Origin: a virus
Direction: 5' to 3' (one strand)
DNA: 64,000 nt
IMG/VR virus record: IMGVR_UViG_3300046457_000143
Coordinates: 1 to 64,000 of that record
Positions 48,680 through 57,209 of the stretch are shown here, in pieces. The notes under the pieces were generated by a model. The model saw nothing but the letters and a program-made list of their open reading frames with translations, had not been told where the DNA came from and did no database searches. Position 1 is the stretch's first letter. Each line of letters begins with the position of its first letter. The position numbers and the translations under genes were made by a program.

Positions 48680-48977
48680 CGTTGGCTAGGAACTCCTTGA
48701 CCAACAGGTTGCGCACAAGATCCTTGATCGAGATATGCGGCCCTAGTTGTTTGACCAACCAGTCCTGTTGTTTTGGAGTTAATGATTTAAAGACATCCTC
48801 CATAAAGGTGCGTCGAGTGTCAGCAGGGCTGATCCCAAGTGCCTTTAAGCGGAGGGTGATCGTTGTTGGATGACACTCCAACAGCTTTGCAATGGTGGAC
48901 AAGGACAATCCGACGCTGTTTAGTCGGATGATGTCCTCGTCCGTTGCCTTTCGGTTAGCCCGGTAGACGCCTGACAT
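48639..48977 (-). CDS. Helix-turn-helix DNA-binding protein
   Basis: A 112-residue basic protein from MSGVYRANRKATDED, start after GAGGAG; the TTG six codons upstream is rejected. Residues 14-50 (DEDIIRLNSVGLSLSTIAKLLECHPTTITLRLKALGI) form a clear HTH of the resolvase/MarR-like kind. The C-terminal half is helical (FKSLTPKQQDWLVKQLG). Two copies of TGACATGACT straddle its own start (48972-49019), suggesting autoregulation. Target genes are unknown. Confidence 0.65.
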   Translation of the reverse strand: MSGVYRANRKATDEDIIRLNSVGLSLSTIAKLLECHPTTITLRLKALGISPADTRRTFMEDVFKSLTPKQQDWLVKQLGPHISIKDLVRNLLVKEFLANGDSSVKPRPKTAK

Positions 48978-49019
48978 GACTGTGAATCTCCTCAAAATAA
49001 CCTCTAGTTTGACATGACT
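48972..49019. promoter_or_regulatory. Direct repeat TGACATGACT, candidate operator
   Basis: TGACATGACT occurs at 48972-48981, across the HTH gene's start codon, and again at 49010-49019. The second copy lies in a dyad, CTAGTTTGACATGACTAG (49004-49021). The spacing of 38 bases is between three and four helical turns. Confidence 0.45.
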
Positions 49020-49068
49020 AGAACTATCTTGGAAGTCAAGCAGGTTTACTGTGGCTTACCGCACAAAG

Positions 49069-51090
49069 CTAGGCAGCCAACTTCTTCTTGAGGCGGTAGA
49101 CCTGGTCCTTAGACAGGCCCGTCTTTCTGGCCACCTCGATGTTGCTAAGTCCCTGATCAAGCAGGGCAAGTGCTTCCGTCTGCTTGTCCCCGGTGGTGAT
49201 CACCTCGGTCTTCTGGCCCTTGGGGGTGCTTTTGCTCACGGCCTTCACAGGCTTGGGAGCGTTTACCGGTGCGGGTTTCGCGCCGAGTACTGCATCGAGT
49301 GTGACGGCTGTGTTCTCCGGCAGACCCAATGCTGTCCAGCTCTTGCGGGACTGCTTCTTGAGTGCCTTCAGATCTTGCGCAGCTGCCGCACGTTCGATTT
49401 CAGTTTTTGCCTTGTTGACTGCCTGAAGGAGGGCGGTAGCCTTGTCTTTCTGGCTCAACGTGCCGGTGCTTTCCACGGTCGATTCTGCCTTGTCCCCCAA
49501 TGTTTCTTTGGGGTCATTTGACATAATAAAGATTATCGAAGCCAAATCGTGGGGCTGTTCGGCAGGGGTTTCCGGTGCCTCGACAGCCGGCTTGACCAGA
49601 TCTTCAGCCTTGACATCGGGCGCTACCGGCAGCTTCGCCTCCAGTGCTTCGGTCATGTCGAGTGCCGAGGCGGCACCGCTGATCGGCGCCGGGATCTGTT
49701 CCGCTGAACGCAGGCCCGTGTCCGTGTAGGTCACGTTGGTGCCGCTGTGGCCGCCGACTTCGACGAGCTGCGTGATACCGATGTGGTTGCCACGCAGCAC
49801 GTTGTTCAGCAGCACCGCGCCTTCCGGATCCTGCGAGATCGACACACCCTGATCCACCAGTTGACGCAGTCTGTCCGGCAGCTCAGCGAGGATGTGGTAA
49901 CCCGCCACCCGCATCTTCGTGTGCTCGTACTCCGGCACCGCAAACACGTCTTCCGGACGGAGCTTGGCCATGATCGTCACGTTGCCGCTGAAGCTGCGCA
50001 CGTAGCTCATCACGCCTACATGCAGACCGTTCGAGCACGAGTTGCGGCGGTTCGGATCGACCAGGTGCGGCAACAGGTAGACGTAGCTGCCGACCTTCTG
50101 ACGGATCTTGCCCGTGTGCACGTCGACGAAGACACCCTTCTCGGCACGGTTCAGCTTCTTGTAGATGACGATGGAACCGTCATCGGCAATCGGCAGATCG
50201 CCCTTCTCGATGAATTTCATCAGGTCTTCGACGCTGTGCCCACGCTGGTCGATGATGGCCGACAGGCGCTCGATGAAGCGCGTGAATCCAGCGTAGTTCT
50301 GGAGCTTCTCCGACTGGCGAAGGTGACGGGCGAGCTTCTGCGCATCCGGCACGATGGCACCGGTCTCCGTGTGCAGGGCGACGATCGTTTCCGTCTTCTC
50401 GTCGAGCGGCGTGTGAAACTCGGCACGCTCCGTGCCCACACTGTTGCCGACCAGCTGCTGCATGCGGTCTTTTGCGACCGCCAGCTTTTCGGCATTGGTC
50501 ACTTCCCTGACGTACCCGGTGGCAGGATCGACCTTGACGCTGAGGTTTGTCGGGTAGACTAGCGTGGCCTGACCGGTAGTTGCGTTTTCCTTTTGCGTAG
50601 CCGTAGCTTCATCAGCCACAGCCGGCGTCGGATCTGCAGGTTCATCCTCTTCCTTGGTTCCCTGGTTCGTCGCTTCCTTGGGCACATGGTGAATGCCCAT
50701 GCCCGAGTCCACCACTTCGAACTTCGACTCCGGCTGGCCCGGAAATACGCCGATCGAGAGCGGCGAGATGTACGCCACTTCTTCCGGCACGGCCACCGGC
50801 GACTCCGTGTTGACGAGCTTCTTCAGGAAGCTCTTGGCCACCTTGAAGAACTTGATCACACCACCGGTACCCTTCTCCGCTGCGCCGAACTCGCTGCGCA
50901 CGATGTGCACCGGCGTGATATCGACAGCTGCCGGCTTTCCCTGTGCGAGCAGCTCCTTGGAGGCACTCACGATACCCGGCAGGCGTGCATCACCCTGAGC
51001 CAGGGTGAGCGTGCTGCCGTCCTGGAAATACAGCACGGCGTAACGGGTATCGACCGACAGTGCCACGATGGTGACGAGGTTATTGTTCAT
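49069..51090 (-). CDS. rIIB-like protein with C-terminal HTH
   Basis: A 673-residue protein. Residues 225-400 contain the rIIB signature: HLRQSEKLQNYAGFTRFIERL, IADDGSIVIYKKLNR, then VDPNRRNSCSNGLHVGVMSYVRSF and YHILAEL. The C-terminal third is Ala/Glu-rich and ends in a small HTH (EALALLDQGLSNIEVARKTGLSKDQVYRLKKKL). The start overlaps rIIA by 11 bases. In T4, rIIA/rIIB protect against the lambda Rex exclusion system; N4-type phages also have the pair, of unknown role. Confidence 0.8.
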   Translation of the reverse strand: MNNNLVTIVALSVDTRYAVLYFQDGSTLTLAQGDARLPGIVSASKELLAQGKPAAVDITPVHIVRSEFGAAEKGTGGVIKFFKVAKSFLKKLVNTESPVAVPEEVAYISPLSIGVFPGQPESKFEVVDSGMGIHHVPKEATNQGTKEEDEPADPTPAVADEATATQKENATTGQATLVYPTNLSVKVDPATGYVREVTNAEKLAVAKDRMQQLVGNSVGTERAEFHTPLDEKTETIVALHTETGAIVPDAQKLARHLRQSEKLQNYAGFTRFIERLSAIIDQRGHSVEDLMKFIEKGDLPIADDGSIVIYKKLNRAEKGVFVDVHTGKIRQKVGSYVYLLPHLVDPNRRNSCSNGLHVGVMSYVRSFSGNVTIMAKLRPEDVFAVPEYEHTKMRVAGYHILAELPDRLRQLVDQGVSISQDPEGAVLLNNVLRGNHIGITQLVEVGGHSGTNVTYTDTGLRSAEQIPAPISGAASALDMTEALEAKLPVAPDVKAEDLVKPAVEAPETPAEQPHDLASIIFIMSNDPKETLGDKAESTVESTGTLSQKDKATALLQAVNKAKTEIERAAAAQDLKALKKQSRKSWTALGLPENTAVTLDAVLGAKPAPVNAPKPVKAVSKSTPKGQKTEVITTGDKQTEALALLDQGLSNIEVARKTGLSKDQVYRLKKKLAA

Positions 51091-53569
51091 CTGCTTTTCC
51101 TTTCATGGCGCTCATGACGAGCGATTTGATTGCCGCTTTGCGGTCGGGAAACTTCTTGATCATTTCAAGCGGTTCGCTGAACGTGAAAAGGAACCGGCCG
51201 AGCATTTCGTCCTTCTTGATGAGCTGCACCTTCTGGACGAAAGCCGGCTCTTCCAGCTTCTGCTGCTTGATGGCAAGGATCGGTGCACAGTCATCGGCCG
51301 ACTTGCCGAGGTAGCTGGCAAGGTCGCTGACCTTCGCGTATTCGAGGCGATTGCACAGACGCTCCATCGCCGGATCGACACGCAACTTGTCGTAGCCGGG
51401 CAGCTTCACGCCGAGGTACTGCAGCAGCTCAACCTGATCCGGACGAACGTTGTACTGTTCTTCCAGCGCATTGAGCCGATGCTTGGTGCGGTACGTGGTG
51501 AATGCCGGATCCTGCACTGCATCCCACAGCTTGCGGCCGAGGTAGCGGGTGACATCGATGGCCCCACGCTTGATGGCCATGTTCTTCTCGATGCCGTTGC
51601 GCACGACCACACCGTGTTCCCTCTCCTCCTGGCTCAGATCCACGTAACCACCGTAGTGACTGAGCGAACCAGTGGAAGAGACACTGTCCACGTCGATATA
51701 GAAAAGCGGCGTGTCAGTCGTCACCAGGCCAGACTTCATCTGCTTGATGCGGTAGATGTCCATCTTGCGAACACCCTCGTCCGTGTAGACGTTCGAGAGC
51801 GACATCAGCGCATTGGCCGTCTTCTGCTTCGACCCGGTAGCAACCGTCACCGGACTCTTGCGATTGGCGTTGCGCCGCTCGTTTTCCTCCCGGATCTCCG
51901 CTGCTCCGTCATCCCACTCATGGTTGAGTGTCAGGTCAACGACCGTCATCCCGGCATCGGTAAATGCCTTGACGATGGCGTCCTTGTTCTTGCAGATCGG
52001 CTCGATCTTGTAGACCCAGGTCTGCGGACGTTCCATGATCGCCATGTCCGGGCAGCACTCGATGCTCATCTGGAGCTTGCGGGTGCGACTCGTCACGAAC
52101 ACGGTCGGCCGGTCGATGAGCATCCGGATCCGGTCGAACTCCTCGACATCCATGTAGCTCATCAGGGGTTGCCACCTGACCACAGCACCGGAGTGGATGA
52201 ACCGTTTGGCGTGGTACATCTGCTCGGGCTTGAGCAGTTCCCGGTTCGCCAGGAACACACGCGAGAGTGGGCGCAGGATGAAGTGACGGGCAAAGGCCTG
52301 CTTCATCTCGACCTGGCGCGTCCAGTGTGCACCCCGAAGACGGGTACGCAGGTGGTGATAGGCCTTCGTGGCGGCCTTGTTGCTGAAGACCGTCGCACGC
52401 TTGAAACCTGCATGCTCGGCTTCCCGCAAGGCACGCTCGTACTTCGCCCACTTCGCTGCACCGATCGGGTTGGACAGATATCGCTGCACCGCATACGGCT
52501 CGATGAAGTTGGAGAGGGGTGCCCGCGCTTCCAGTGTCTGGCGACTGGACAGTCCCTGCTTCAGCTTGTCGATGGCGTTTTTGATCGCACCGGGGATCTG
52601 CCTGAGAATGTCTTCCTCGATGCGGGCAACGAGGGCGACACACAGATCGACAATGCCGTTCTCCGTCATCTTCGAGCTCGAGAGCGACTCACGGGAAGGC
52701 GTGAGTGCCAGCGTGCCTGGTGCGGCCTGGATGACCATACGGCCGAAGCCGACGATCTCCATGAACTCCAGCAGGAGCTTGGTGGCCTCATGCGTGCCTG
52801 GCGTCATCAGCATCGGGTAGATCACCGCACCGTAACGCACGAACAGCTTGTGGTTGCCCATGTAACGGTCGTACCAGTTGTCGCTGTTCACATCGTAGGA
52901 ACCAGGAGTGGAATCCAGCCCCAGGATCCTGAGCTTCATCGGCTCTTCGAAGTGACCTTCACGCATGAGCGTGGCGTTCATGTCGCCGTGCATCACCACG
53001 TAACGGATGTAGAGCAGGATCTGGTCGACGTGTTCTGCCTGCAACTGGATCCTGACCGTGATGCCGCTTTCTTCGGTCGGCACCGACATGACTGTCTGGA
53101 TGGCTGGCAGGCCACCCGTTTCAACGCTGGCTTTCGTCAGGTTGTAGATGGTCTTCGTTCCCTGGTTCTGGTTGATCACCCGGAACGATTCGACATAGGC
53201 CCACGGCGACTTGGCACCGAGGCCAAAACCACCGGTGACCATGAGCTTCTTGCGCTTGTCGCTGCCGCCATACGTGCCATAGACGACCGGGAACTTCTCC
53301 TTGGGGATGCCAAGGCCGGCGTCCTTGATGACCAGCTCCAGTGACTCGGTGATGGTGATCTGCAGCGGCGTGTCCGTCGTGCCAGCTTCGATGTTGGCGT
53401 CCCATGCGTTGCACAGGACTTCACGGATCATGGCGAGCTGCTGGTTCGAGTACAGGTTGGACGAAAGCATCATCAGGAAGCCTGCGTCCTCGACCATGCC
53501 AACCGCTACTGTTTCCTGCGCACCGAGCGTGGCTGCGGTGGCTTGCCCTTGGGCGTCTGCGACTTCCAT
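51080..53569 (-). CDS. rIIA-like GHKL ATPase
   Basis: An 829-residue protein. The ATP-binding GHKL fold is clear: IREVLCNAWDANIEAG with the N-box Asn (residues 48-63), KDAGLGIP (82-89) and VTGGFGLGAKSPWAYVES (111-128). The remainder is a long alpha/beta region ending in helices, of a size typical of N4-like rIIA. It is transcribed just before rIIB with an 11-base overlap, implying a stable complex. It is probably membrane-associated and anti-exclusion by analogy with T4; the sequence shows only the ATPase. Confidence 0.8.
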   Translation of the reverse strand: MEVADAQGQATAATLGAQETVAVGMVEDAGFLMMLSSNLYSNQQLAMIREVLCNAWDANIEAGTTDTPLQITITESLELVIKDAGLGIPKEKFPVVYGTYGGSDKRKKLMVTGGFGLGAKSPWAYVESFRVINQNQGTKTIYNLTKASVETGGLPAIQTVMSVPTEESGITVRIQLQAEHVDQILLYIRYVVMHGDMNATLMREGHFEEPMKLRILGLDSTPGSYDVNSDNWYDRYMGNHKLFVRYGAVIYPMLMTPGTHEATKLLLEFMEIVGFGRMVIQAAPGTLALTPSRESLSSSKMTENGIVDLCVALVARIEEDILRQIPGAIKNAIDKLKQGLSSRQTLEARAPLSNFIEPYAVQRYLSNPIGAAKWAKYERALREAEHAGFKRATVFSNKAATKAYHHLRTRLRGAHWTRQVEMKQAFARHFILRPLSRVFLANRELLKPEQMYHAKRFIHSGAVVRWQPLMSYMDVEEFDRIRMLIDRPTVFVTSRTRKLQMSIECCPDMAIMERPQTWVYKIEPICKNKDAIVKAFTDAGMTVVDLTLNHEWDDGAAEIREENERRNANRKSPVTVATGSKQKTANALMSLSNVYTDEGVRKMDIYRIKQMKSGLVTTDTPLFYIDVDSVSSTGSLSHYGGYVDLSQEEREHGVVVRNGIEKNMAIKRGAIDVTRYLGRKLWDAVQDPAFTTYRTKHRLNALEEQYNVRPDQVELLQYLGVKLPGYDKLRVDPAMERLCNRLEYAKVSDLASYLGKSADDCAPILAIKQQKLEEPAFVQKVQLIKKDEMLGRFLFTFSEPLEMIKKFPDRKAAIKSLVMSAMKGKADEQ

Positions 53570-53572
53570 TTG

Positions 53573-53911
53573 CTAGTTCCTTGTGAGAGGGGTGAATTGA
53601 AACTTGAGAGGCGGTTTGTAGTGCTCTTCCCAATCGGCATCGACGATCCAGCTGCGTACCCATGCAGGCTCGTGGGACCGGCGTAATCCGTGCTCGTCTA
53701 TGAACGACTCGATAGACGGGTGTTGCATTTCGACGTAGTGCCTGAACGGCGGCTGGGCCTGGTCATGCGGAAACGGCAGCAGGACAAAGCCATGCAGGGC
53801 CAGCGCCAGGATCATCTGGTTGTTCCATTCGGCGCCCCCGTTGTTCCAGCCGGGGCCAGTGCCGACAAACACCTTGTCTATCGTTTCTCGGTACTCCTGT
53901 TCGGTTTTCAT
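53573..53911 (-). CDS. Small unknown protein opening the rII unit
   Basis: A 112-residue protein (MKTEQEYRETIDKVFVGTGPGWNNGG...) 3 bases upstream of rIIA. It is rich in aromatic residues, especially Trp (AWVRSWIVDADWEEHYKPP), with no membrane segment. Its ribosome site AAAGGAG sits at the base of a leader hairpin formed by CTTTGAG and CTCAAAG (53934-53954 region), so initiation could be structure-controlled. The protein is not recognised. Confidence 0.5.
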   Translation of the reverse strand: MKTEQEYRETIDKVFVGTGPGWNNGGAEWNNQMILALALHGFVLLPFPHDQAQPPFRHYVEMQHPSIESFIDEHGLRRSHEPAWVRSWIVDADWEEHYKPPLKFQFTPLTRN

Positions 53912-53937
53912 GGTGGGTTTCTCCTTTGAGTAGCTAC

Positions 53938-53955
53938 CTCAAAGAAATATCTAAT
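53938..53955 (-). promoter_or_regulatory. Leftward phage promoter motif, copy 2
   Basis: Plus-strand text CTCAAAGAAATATCTAAT, just after the leftward terminator at 53964 and 27 bases before the start at 53911. The order terminator, promoter, gene fixes its direction as leftward. Confidence 0.6.
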
Positions 53956-53963
53956 CAAAGGAC

Positions 53964-53994
53964 AAAAAAGAGGGGCACCGGTTAAAGTGCCCCT
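53964..53994 (-). terminator. Intrinsic terminator of the small RNA unit
   Basis: Read leftward, AGGGGCAC pairs with GTGCCCCT (8 bp perfect) over 8 bases, followed by CTTTTTTG. A textbook Rho-independent terminator. Confidence 0.85.
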
Positions 53995-54045
53995 AAAACG
54001 GTTGGCATGTTGGGGCTTGCACCCCGAAAAAACAATTCAACCTCC
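53964..54045 (-). ncRNA. Candidate roughly 80-nt RNA between promoter and terminator
   Basis: The 82 bases between the motif at 54045 and the terminator at 53964 hold no reading frame with a ribosome site. They contain a small hairpin (GGGGTGCAAGCCCC) after a T-rich stretch, plus the terminator stem. Promoter, short structured region and terminator form a self-contained unit, as expected for a small RNA. An alternative is a leader that merely attenuates the rII unit. Confidence 0.45.
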
Positions 54046-54063
54046 CACAAACTTAATTCTAAC
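54045..54063 (-). promoter_or_regulatory. Leftward phage promoter motif, copy 3
   Basis: Plus-strand text CCACAAACTTAATTCTAAC, a slightly diverged copy overlapping the ThyX stop codon. It is followed leftward only by the roughly 80-nt region and a terminator. Confidence 0.5.
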
Positions 54064-55045
54064 CAGGTACGAACTCTCCCGGCAACATCTTTCGGTACTG
54101 TTGCCATCCGGTGAAGTTGCCGTGCAGCTCCGGATGCTTGTAGGCAGGCCCAAGTGTCCGGGGGTCCGCGTAGGTGAAAACTTCGTCCGGTGTGGCCTGA
54201 TGCTCTGCCGGCGAAGCGTGCAGCGGCTCGGCCACCACCAGCCTGTCATGCAGGCCGGCGTCTTCCTCGACGGTGGTCCTGCGGCCGTCATGGGTGAGAT
54301 AGCTGACACGGGCACAGCGGGCGGTACTGACCTTGCGTAGCACCTTGTAGATCTCTTCCTTGCGAGGCATGTCGCGGGTGGCGCGGCCTTCCTGGCAATA
54401 CCGGGTAGCTTCGACCCAGTCTTCAGCGAGGTTGATGTAGGGCAGGTGCCACTCGCCTACATTGACCAGCTGGGGAACTGACAGCAGCATCGCGTGCTGC
54501 ATCAGGTCTGACAGCTCCTTGATCTCCGGCTGCGCATCGGCATGCGAGCGGAGATTGAAGAAGTTGGCATAGCTCGTGGCCGTACAGACCACATTGATGT
54601 GTGCCCATGGTTCGAGCAGCCGGTTAGCGATCTGCTTGTGCAAGCCGATTTCCATCATCGCTTTCACATGCTTGACCACGTCATCCAGTGCATCGAGCCA
54701 GTGACAGGAAGCGAGCAGCTTTGCTTCCGGGTCCAGCTCTTCACGGGCCTGCATGCCCGGTTGATTCTTACCCCAGTGCAGCGGTACGACAGGATCACGC
54801 AGAATGTCCTCGATCATCCGGTTCACCGGAATGGCACGGCTGGATGAGGCATTGCGTGAAAAACCCTTGTCGTACATCAGCCCGTCATGCAGCGCTTCGT
54901 AGATGACCGCCTCCGGAGTCGAACTCAGGATGCGGTGCGTCAGCTCTTCCGCATGAATGAATCGCGGATAGCGAAGCTGGAACGTAGTCAACCGCTGGCC
55001 AGAGGGGCTGATGGAGTCTGCAATGGTTTTGACGGTGATGGTCAT
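54059..55045 (-). CDS. thyX: Flavin-dependent thymidylate synthase ThyX-like
   Basis: A 328-residue protein. The ThyX signature region appears as KGFSRNASSSRAIP (residues 60-73), and the C-terminal active-site helix as HKQIANRLLEPWAHINVVCTAT followed by NFFNLRSHADAQPEI. ThyX converts dUMP to dTMP using FAD and methylene-tetrahydrofolate. The signature differs from the bacterial RHRxxSxNxxSxR but matches the phage-type variant with SSSRAIP. It belongs to the nucleotide-supply block with dCTP deaminase. Confidence 0.8.
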   Translation of the reverse strand: MTITVKTIADSISPSGQRLTTFQLRYPRFIHAEELTHRILSSTPEAVIYEALHDGLMYDKGFSRNASSSRAIPVNRMIEDILRDPVVPLHWGKNQPGMQAREELDPEAKLLASCHWLDALDDVVKHVKAMMEIGLHKQIANRLLEPWAHINVVCTATSYANFFNLRSHADAQPEIKELSDLMQHAMLLSVPQLVNVGEWHLPYINLAEDWVEATRYCQEGRATRDMPRKEEIYKVLRKVSTARCARVSYLTHDGRRTTVEEDAGLHDRLVVAEPLHASPAEHQATPDEVFTYADPRTLGPAYKHPELHGNFTGWQQYRKMLPGEFVPG

Positions 55046-55521
55046 TGATAACGGTCCTTCAATAGACGGAGATTGTTCAGGGTGAATTGAATCCCGCCTA
55101 CGAACCCCTGCACCTGTTGATACATCTCAAGTTGCTGCCGTCTTGTGGTTGCGGCCTGGAGATCGTCGGTGAGGTTCAACGCTGCTTTTAACTGTCCCAG
55201 CTCGTCCCCGTTACAACCGAACTTGCCGAGACGTTCGTACCGCTCACCCACGGCGATAAGGCTGCCCAAAGCAGGCAAGAAGACTTCTTTCTCAAGAGTC
55301 TGCTTACCTTCTTCGTCAGCGAACGCTGCGAGTGATGCCCCGACCAGTGTCCGGAAGGACACGGTCAGGTACTCTTCTTCCCCGCCCCGGCCTTGCACAA
55401 TCGCTTCCAGATGTGCGTGGGGAATCAGTGCGAGATTCAGCTCCTCCTCCTTGCTGTTGCGAAAGAGGATCGACTGACGCACGAACTTCTTGCGTGACTG
55501 GTGAAATTGGGGGCGTGGCAT
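55042..55521 (-). CDS. Unknown protein upstream of ThyX
   Basis: A 159-residue protein from MPRPQFHQSRKKFVRQSILF; a TTG three codons upstream overlapping the previous stop (TTGA) is the alternative start. It begins basic and continues helical (SKEEELNLALIPHAHLEAIVQ), ending QFTLNNLRLLKDRYQ. The end overlaps ThyX by 4 bases. The family is not recognised. Confidence 0.55.
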   Translation of the reverse strand: MPRPQFHQSRKKFVRQSILFRNSKEEELNLALIPHAHLEAIVQGRGGEEEYLTVSFRTLVGASLAAFADEEGKQTLEKEVFLPALGSLIAVGERYERLGKFGCNGDELGQLKAALNLTDDLQAATTRRQQLEMYQQVQGFVGGIQFTLNNLRLLKDRYQ

Positions 55522-55526
55522 ATCAA

Positions 55527-55769
55527 TCAACCTTTCTTGTAAAGCGGTGTTCCAACTGGAACGTCTTCAGCCTTGTAGACCACAATGGTCCAGGCATCGG
55601 TACCCGGCATGGCACTGGCAACGCCTGCCTGCTTGAAACCTTCCGGATGCTCCGGGACTGGCAGACCCAGTTCCTTGCGGCAGCGGCCCACAGCACCCAG
55701 GATTAGCTGGGCGGCCGCCTCGACACCGTCAGTGAAGGTGGTGGCTGCCTGTTTATCTTTCTGGATCAT
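55527..55769 (-). CDS. Small unknown protein
   Basis: An 80-residue soluble protein (MIQKDKQAATTFTDGVEAAAQLIL...) ending GTPLYKKG. It has one helix and a small beta half (DAWTIVVYKAEDVPVG). It is tightly packed between neighbours, with no recognised motif. Confidence 0.5.
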   Translation of the reverse strand: MIQKDKQAATTFTDGVEAAAQLILGAVGRCRKELGLPVPEHPEGFKQAGVASAMPGTDAWTIVVYKAEDVPVGTPLYKKG

Positions 55770-55776
55770 TGACTGA

Positions 55777-55995
55777 TCACTCCCAGCCTGCGATTTCGGT
55801 CACACGGGCGAGCTCGTCTTCCGTCACCTGTTCCGGCTCTCCTGCTGCAGCCAGATCGTTCATGAAGTCGTGCAGCTTGTCGCTGGCCCGATCGCTGATG
55901 CCATCCGGGCACAGCGCCTTCTCAAGCGCACCGAGTGCACCCCAGTACGCTATGCGTGCAGCGACGGCCGCACGTAACAGTTCAAGGTTGTCCAT
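55777..55995 (-). CDS. Small unknown acidic protein
   Basis: A 72-residue acidic helical protein (MDNLELLRAAVAARIAYWGAL) with a good GAAGGAC ribosome site. Its start lies inside the end of the next upstream small gene (14-base overlap). No motif is recognised. Confidence 0.5.
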   Translation of the reverse strand: MDNLELLRAAVAARIAYWGALGALEKALCPDGISDRASDKLHDFMNDLAAAGEPEQVTEDELARVTEIAGWE

Positions 55996-56143
55996 CTTTA
56001 CGTCCTTCGAGTTTGGCCAGATCCTTTTCGCACTGCTCGTAGATGGCCTTGGCCTTGGCTTGATCGCCGTCTTCGAGCGCCTGGTAGAGCTGCGAGCCGG
56101 GAGCGACCTTCACATCCCGGTACGTCTTGCAGTTGCGGTGCAT
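55982..56143 (-). CDS. Small unknown protein (53 residues)
   Basis: A 53-residue protein, MHRNCKTYRDVKVAPGSQLY..., whose ATG shares a base with the upstream stop (TGATG). The body is a helical pair (ALEDGDQAKAKAIYEQCEKDLAKL). The overlap architecture on both sides supports it as a real gene though it is short. Function is unknown. Confidence 0.5.
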   Translation of the reverse strand: MHRNCKTYRDVKVAPGSQLYQALEDGDQAKAKAIYEQCEKDLAKLEGRKDGQP

Positions 56144-56634
56144 CAGAACCTCCGTTTTCCCTGATAGAAGGCGAGCTTGGCTTTCGCCCGCTCGGTTTTC
56201 TTGCTGGCCAGGGCGCCGTTCTTTGCCCTTGGTTCCGGTTCATCCTGAGCCAGCGGAGGAAGACGGGCTTCCATGGCCAGCAGCTCGTCGATCAGACCGG
56301 GGTTGCTGAACGGTCCCTGAACGCCGATCCCTTTGATTCGTACCGGCTCGGTGTAGATGTCGTCGATGATCATCATCTGGACCTCACCTTTTTCCATCCA
56401 GATCTTGCGGCCGATGCACACCGAGGTGAGGTCACCGTAGCCAGGCGTGGCGAAGTCCACGCCCAACACAAGCTGTTCGAGAAAGGACTTGCCAGGTTCG
56501 CGGATCTGCGAAGCGAGCATGCGTTTCTCGATCTCTGCAAAGTCGAGCTGGTCGAGCCATTCGAGCGTCCTGCGGTGATAGTTCTCCAGCATGATCTCGG
56601 GCTTGTAGAGGGAGACGAATTCGCTGAATTTCAT
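56143..56634 (-). CDS. Unknown protein of the middle block
   Basis: A 163-residue protein from MKFSEFVSLYKPEI (start overlaps the upstream stop by 4 bases, so the frame to 56652 is trimmed). An N-terminal helical part is followed by FATPGYGDLTSVCIGRKIWMEKGEVQMMIIDD and a basic C-terminus (KKTERAKAKLAFYQGKRRF), suggesting nucleic-acid contact. The family is not recognised. Confidence 0.5.
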   Translation of the reverse strand: MKFSEFVSLYKPEIMLENYHRRTLEWLDQLDFAEIEKRMLASQIREPGKSFLEQLVLGVDFATPGYGDLTSVCIGRKIWMEKGEVQMMIIDDIYTEPVRIKGIGVQGPFSNPGLIDELLAMEARLPPLAQDEPEPRAKNGALASKKTERAKAKLAFYQGKRRF

Positions 56635-56870
56635 TCGTCCACCAGCGTGCACATGTTGACCGGCCAGAGCCCGCCGTCTTCGTCGACCACGAGCATCACG
56701 CCGTTGGCGTTCGTGCGCGTGAGCTGGCTGTTCCAGTCCACCACGCTGCCGCTGCCGCCGCTGTAGTCCGGCACACCAGCATCGCTCCAGCCCGTCACTT
56801 CCGCCGTCACGTTCACGGTATCCGCGGTGCCCACGATGCGCAGCCCGGTGGGTGCTCTCATCTGTTTCAT
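56631..56870 (-). CDS. Small unknown beta-rich protein
   Basis: A 79-residue protein (MKQMRAPTGLRIVGTADTVNVTAEVTGW) starting after AGGAGCCAGGG. Predicted strands dominate, with GGSGSVVDWNSQLTR in the middle. No motif is recognised. Confidence 0.45.
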   Translation of the reverse strand: MKQMRAPTGLRIVGTADTVNVTAEVTGWSDAGVPDYSGGSGSVVDWNSQLTRTNANGVMLVVDEDGGLWPVNMCTLVDE

Positions 56871-56879
56871 CCCTGGCTC

Positions 56880-57194
56880 CTAGCTGTGGTGGGTGTATTT
56901 CGTACCGTCTTCACGGGAGACGGCTGCCATCGTGAAGCCACGCGTGCCCTGCGGAGCGTCGGCATCGCGGTACGTCAGACAGACCTCTACATCGTCCATG
57001 CCCGACTTGCCGACCTGAATGCCACCGTTGACATGGGAATCCTTGGTCGAGCTGGTCATTCCGTAGAACACCATGTAGCCGAGCGCCTTGAGAAAGGCTT
57101 CGTGTTGCTGCGCTGCCTGGGGGAACTTGCCGTGATCGAAGACCAGCTTCTCGCTGTCGAAGTGGATCTCGAGAGTCCGTTTGACGAATGCCAT
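56880..57194 (-). CDS. Unknown protein of the middle block
   Basis: A 104-residue protein (MAFVKRTLEIHFDSEKLVFDHGKFPQ) with a strong leader GAACCAAGGAGCAGGAC. It has strand-helix-strand layout (FPQAAQQHEAFLKALGYMVFYGM). No family is recognised. Confidence 0.5.
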   Translation of the reverse strand: MAFVKRTLEIHFDSEKLVFDHGKFPQAAQQHEAFLKALGYMVFYGMTSSTKDSHVNGGIQVGKSGMDDVEVCLTYRDADAPQGTRGFTMAAVSREDGTKYTHHS

Positions 57195-57209
57195 GTCCTG
57201 CTCCTTGGT

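Noticed and set aside
51068-53344. 758-codon plus-strand open frame opposite rIIA
   Set aside because: rIIA on the other strand has the GHKL motifs; this frame is His/Asp/Val-rich shadow sequence.
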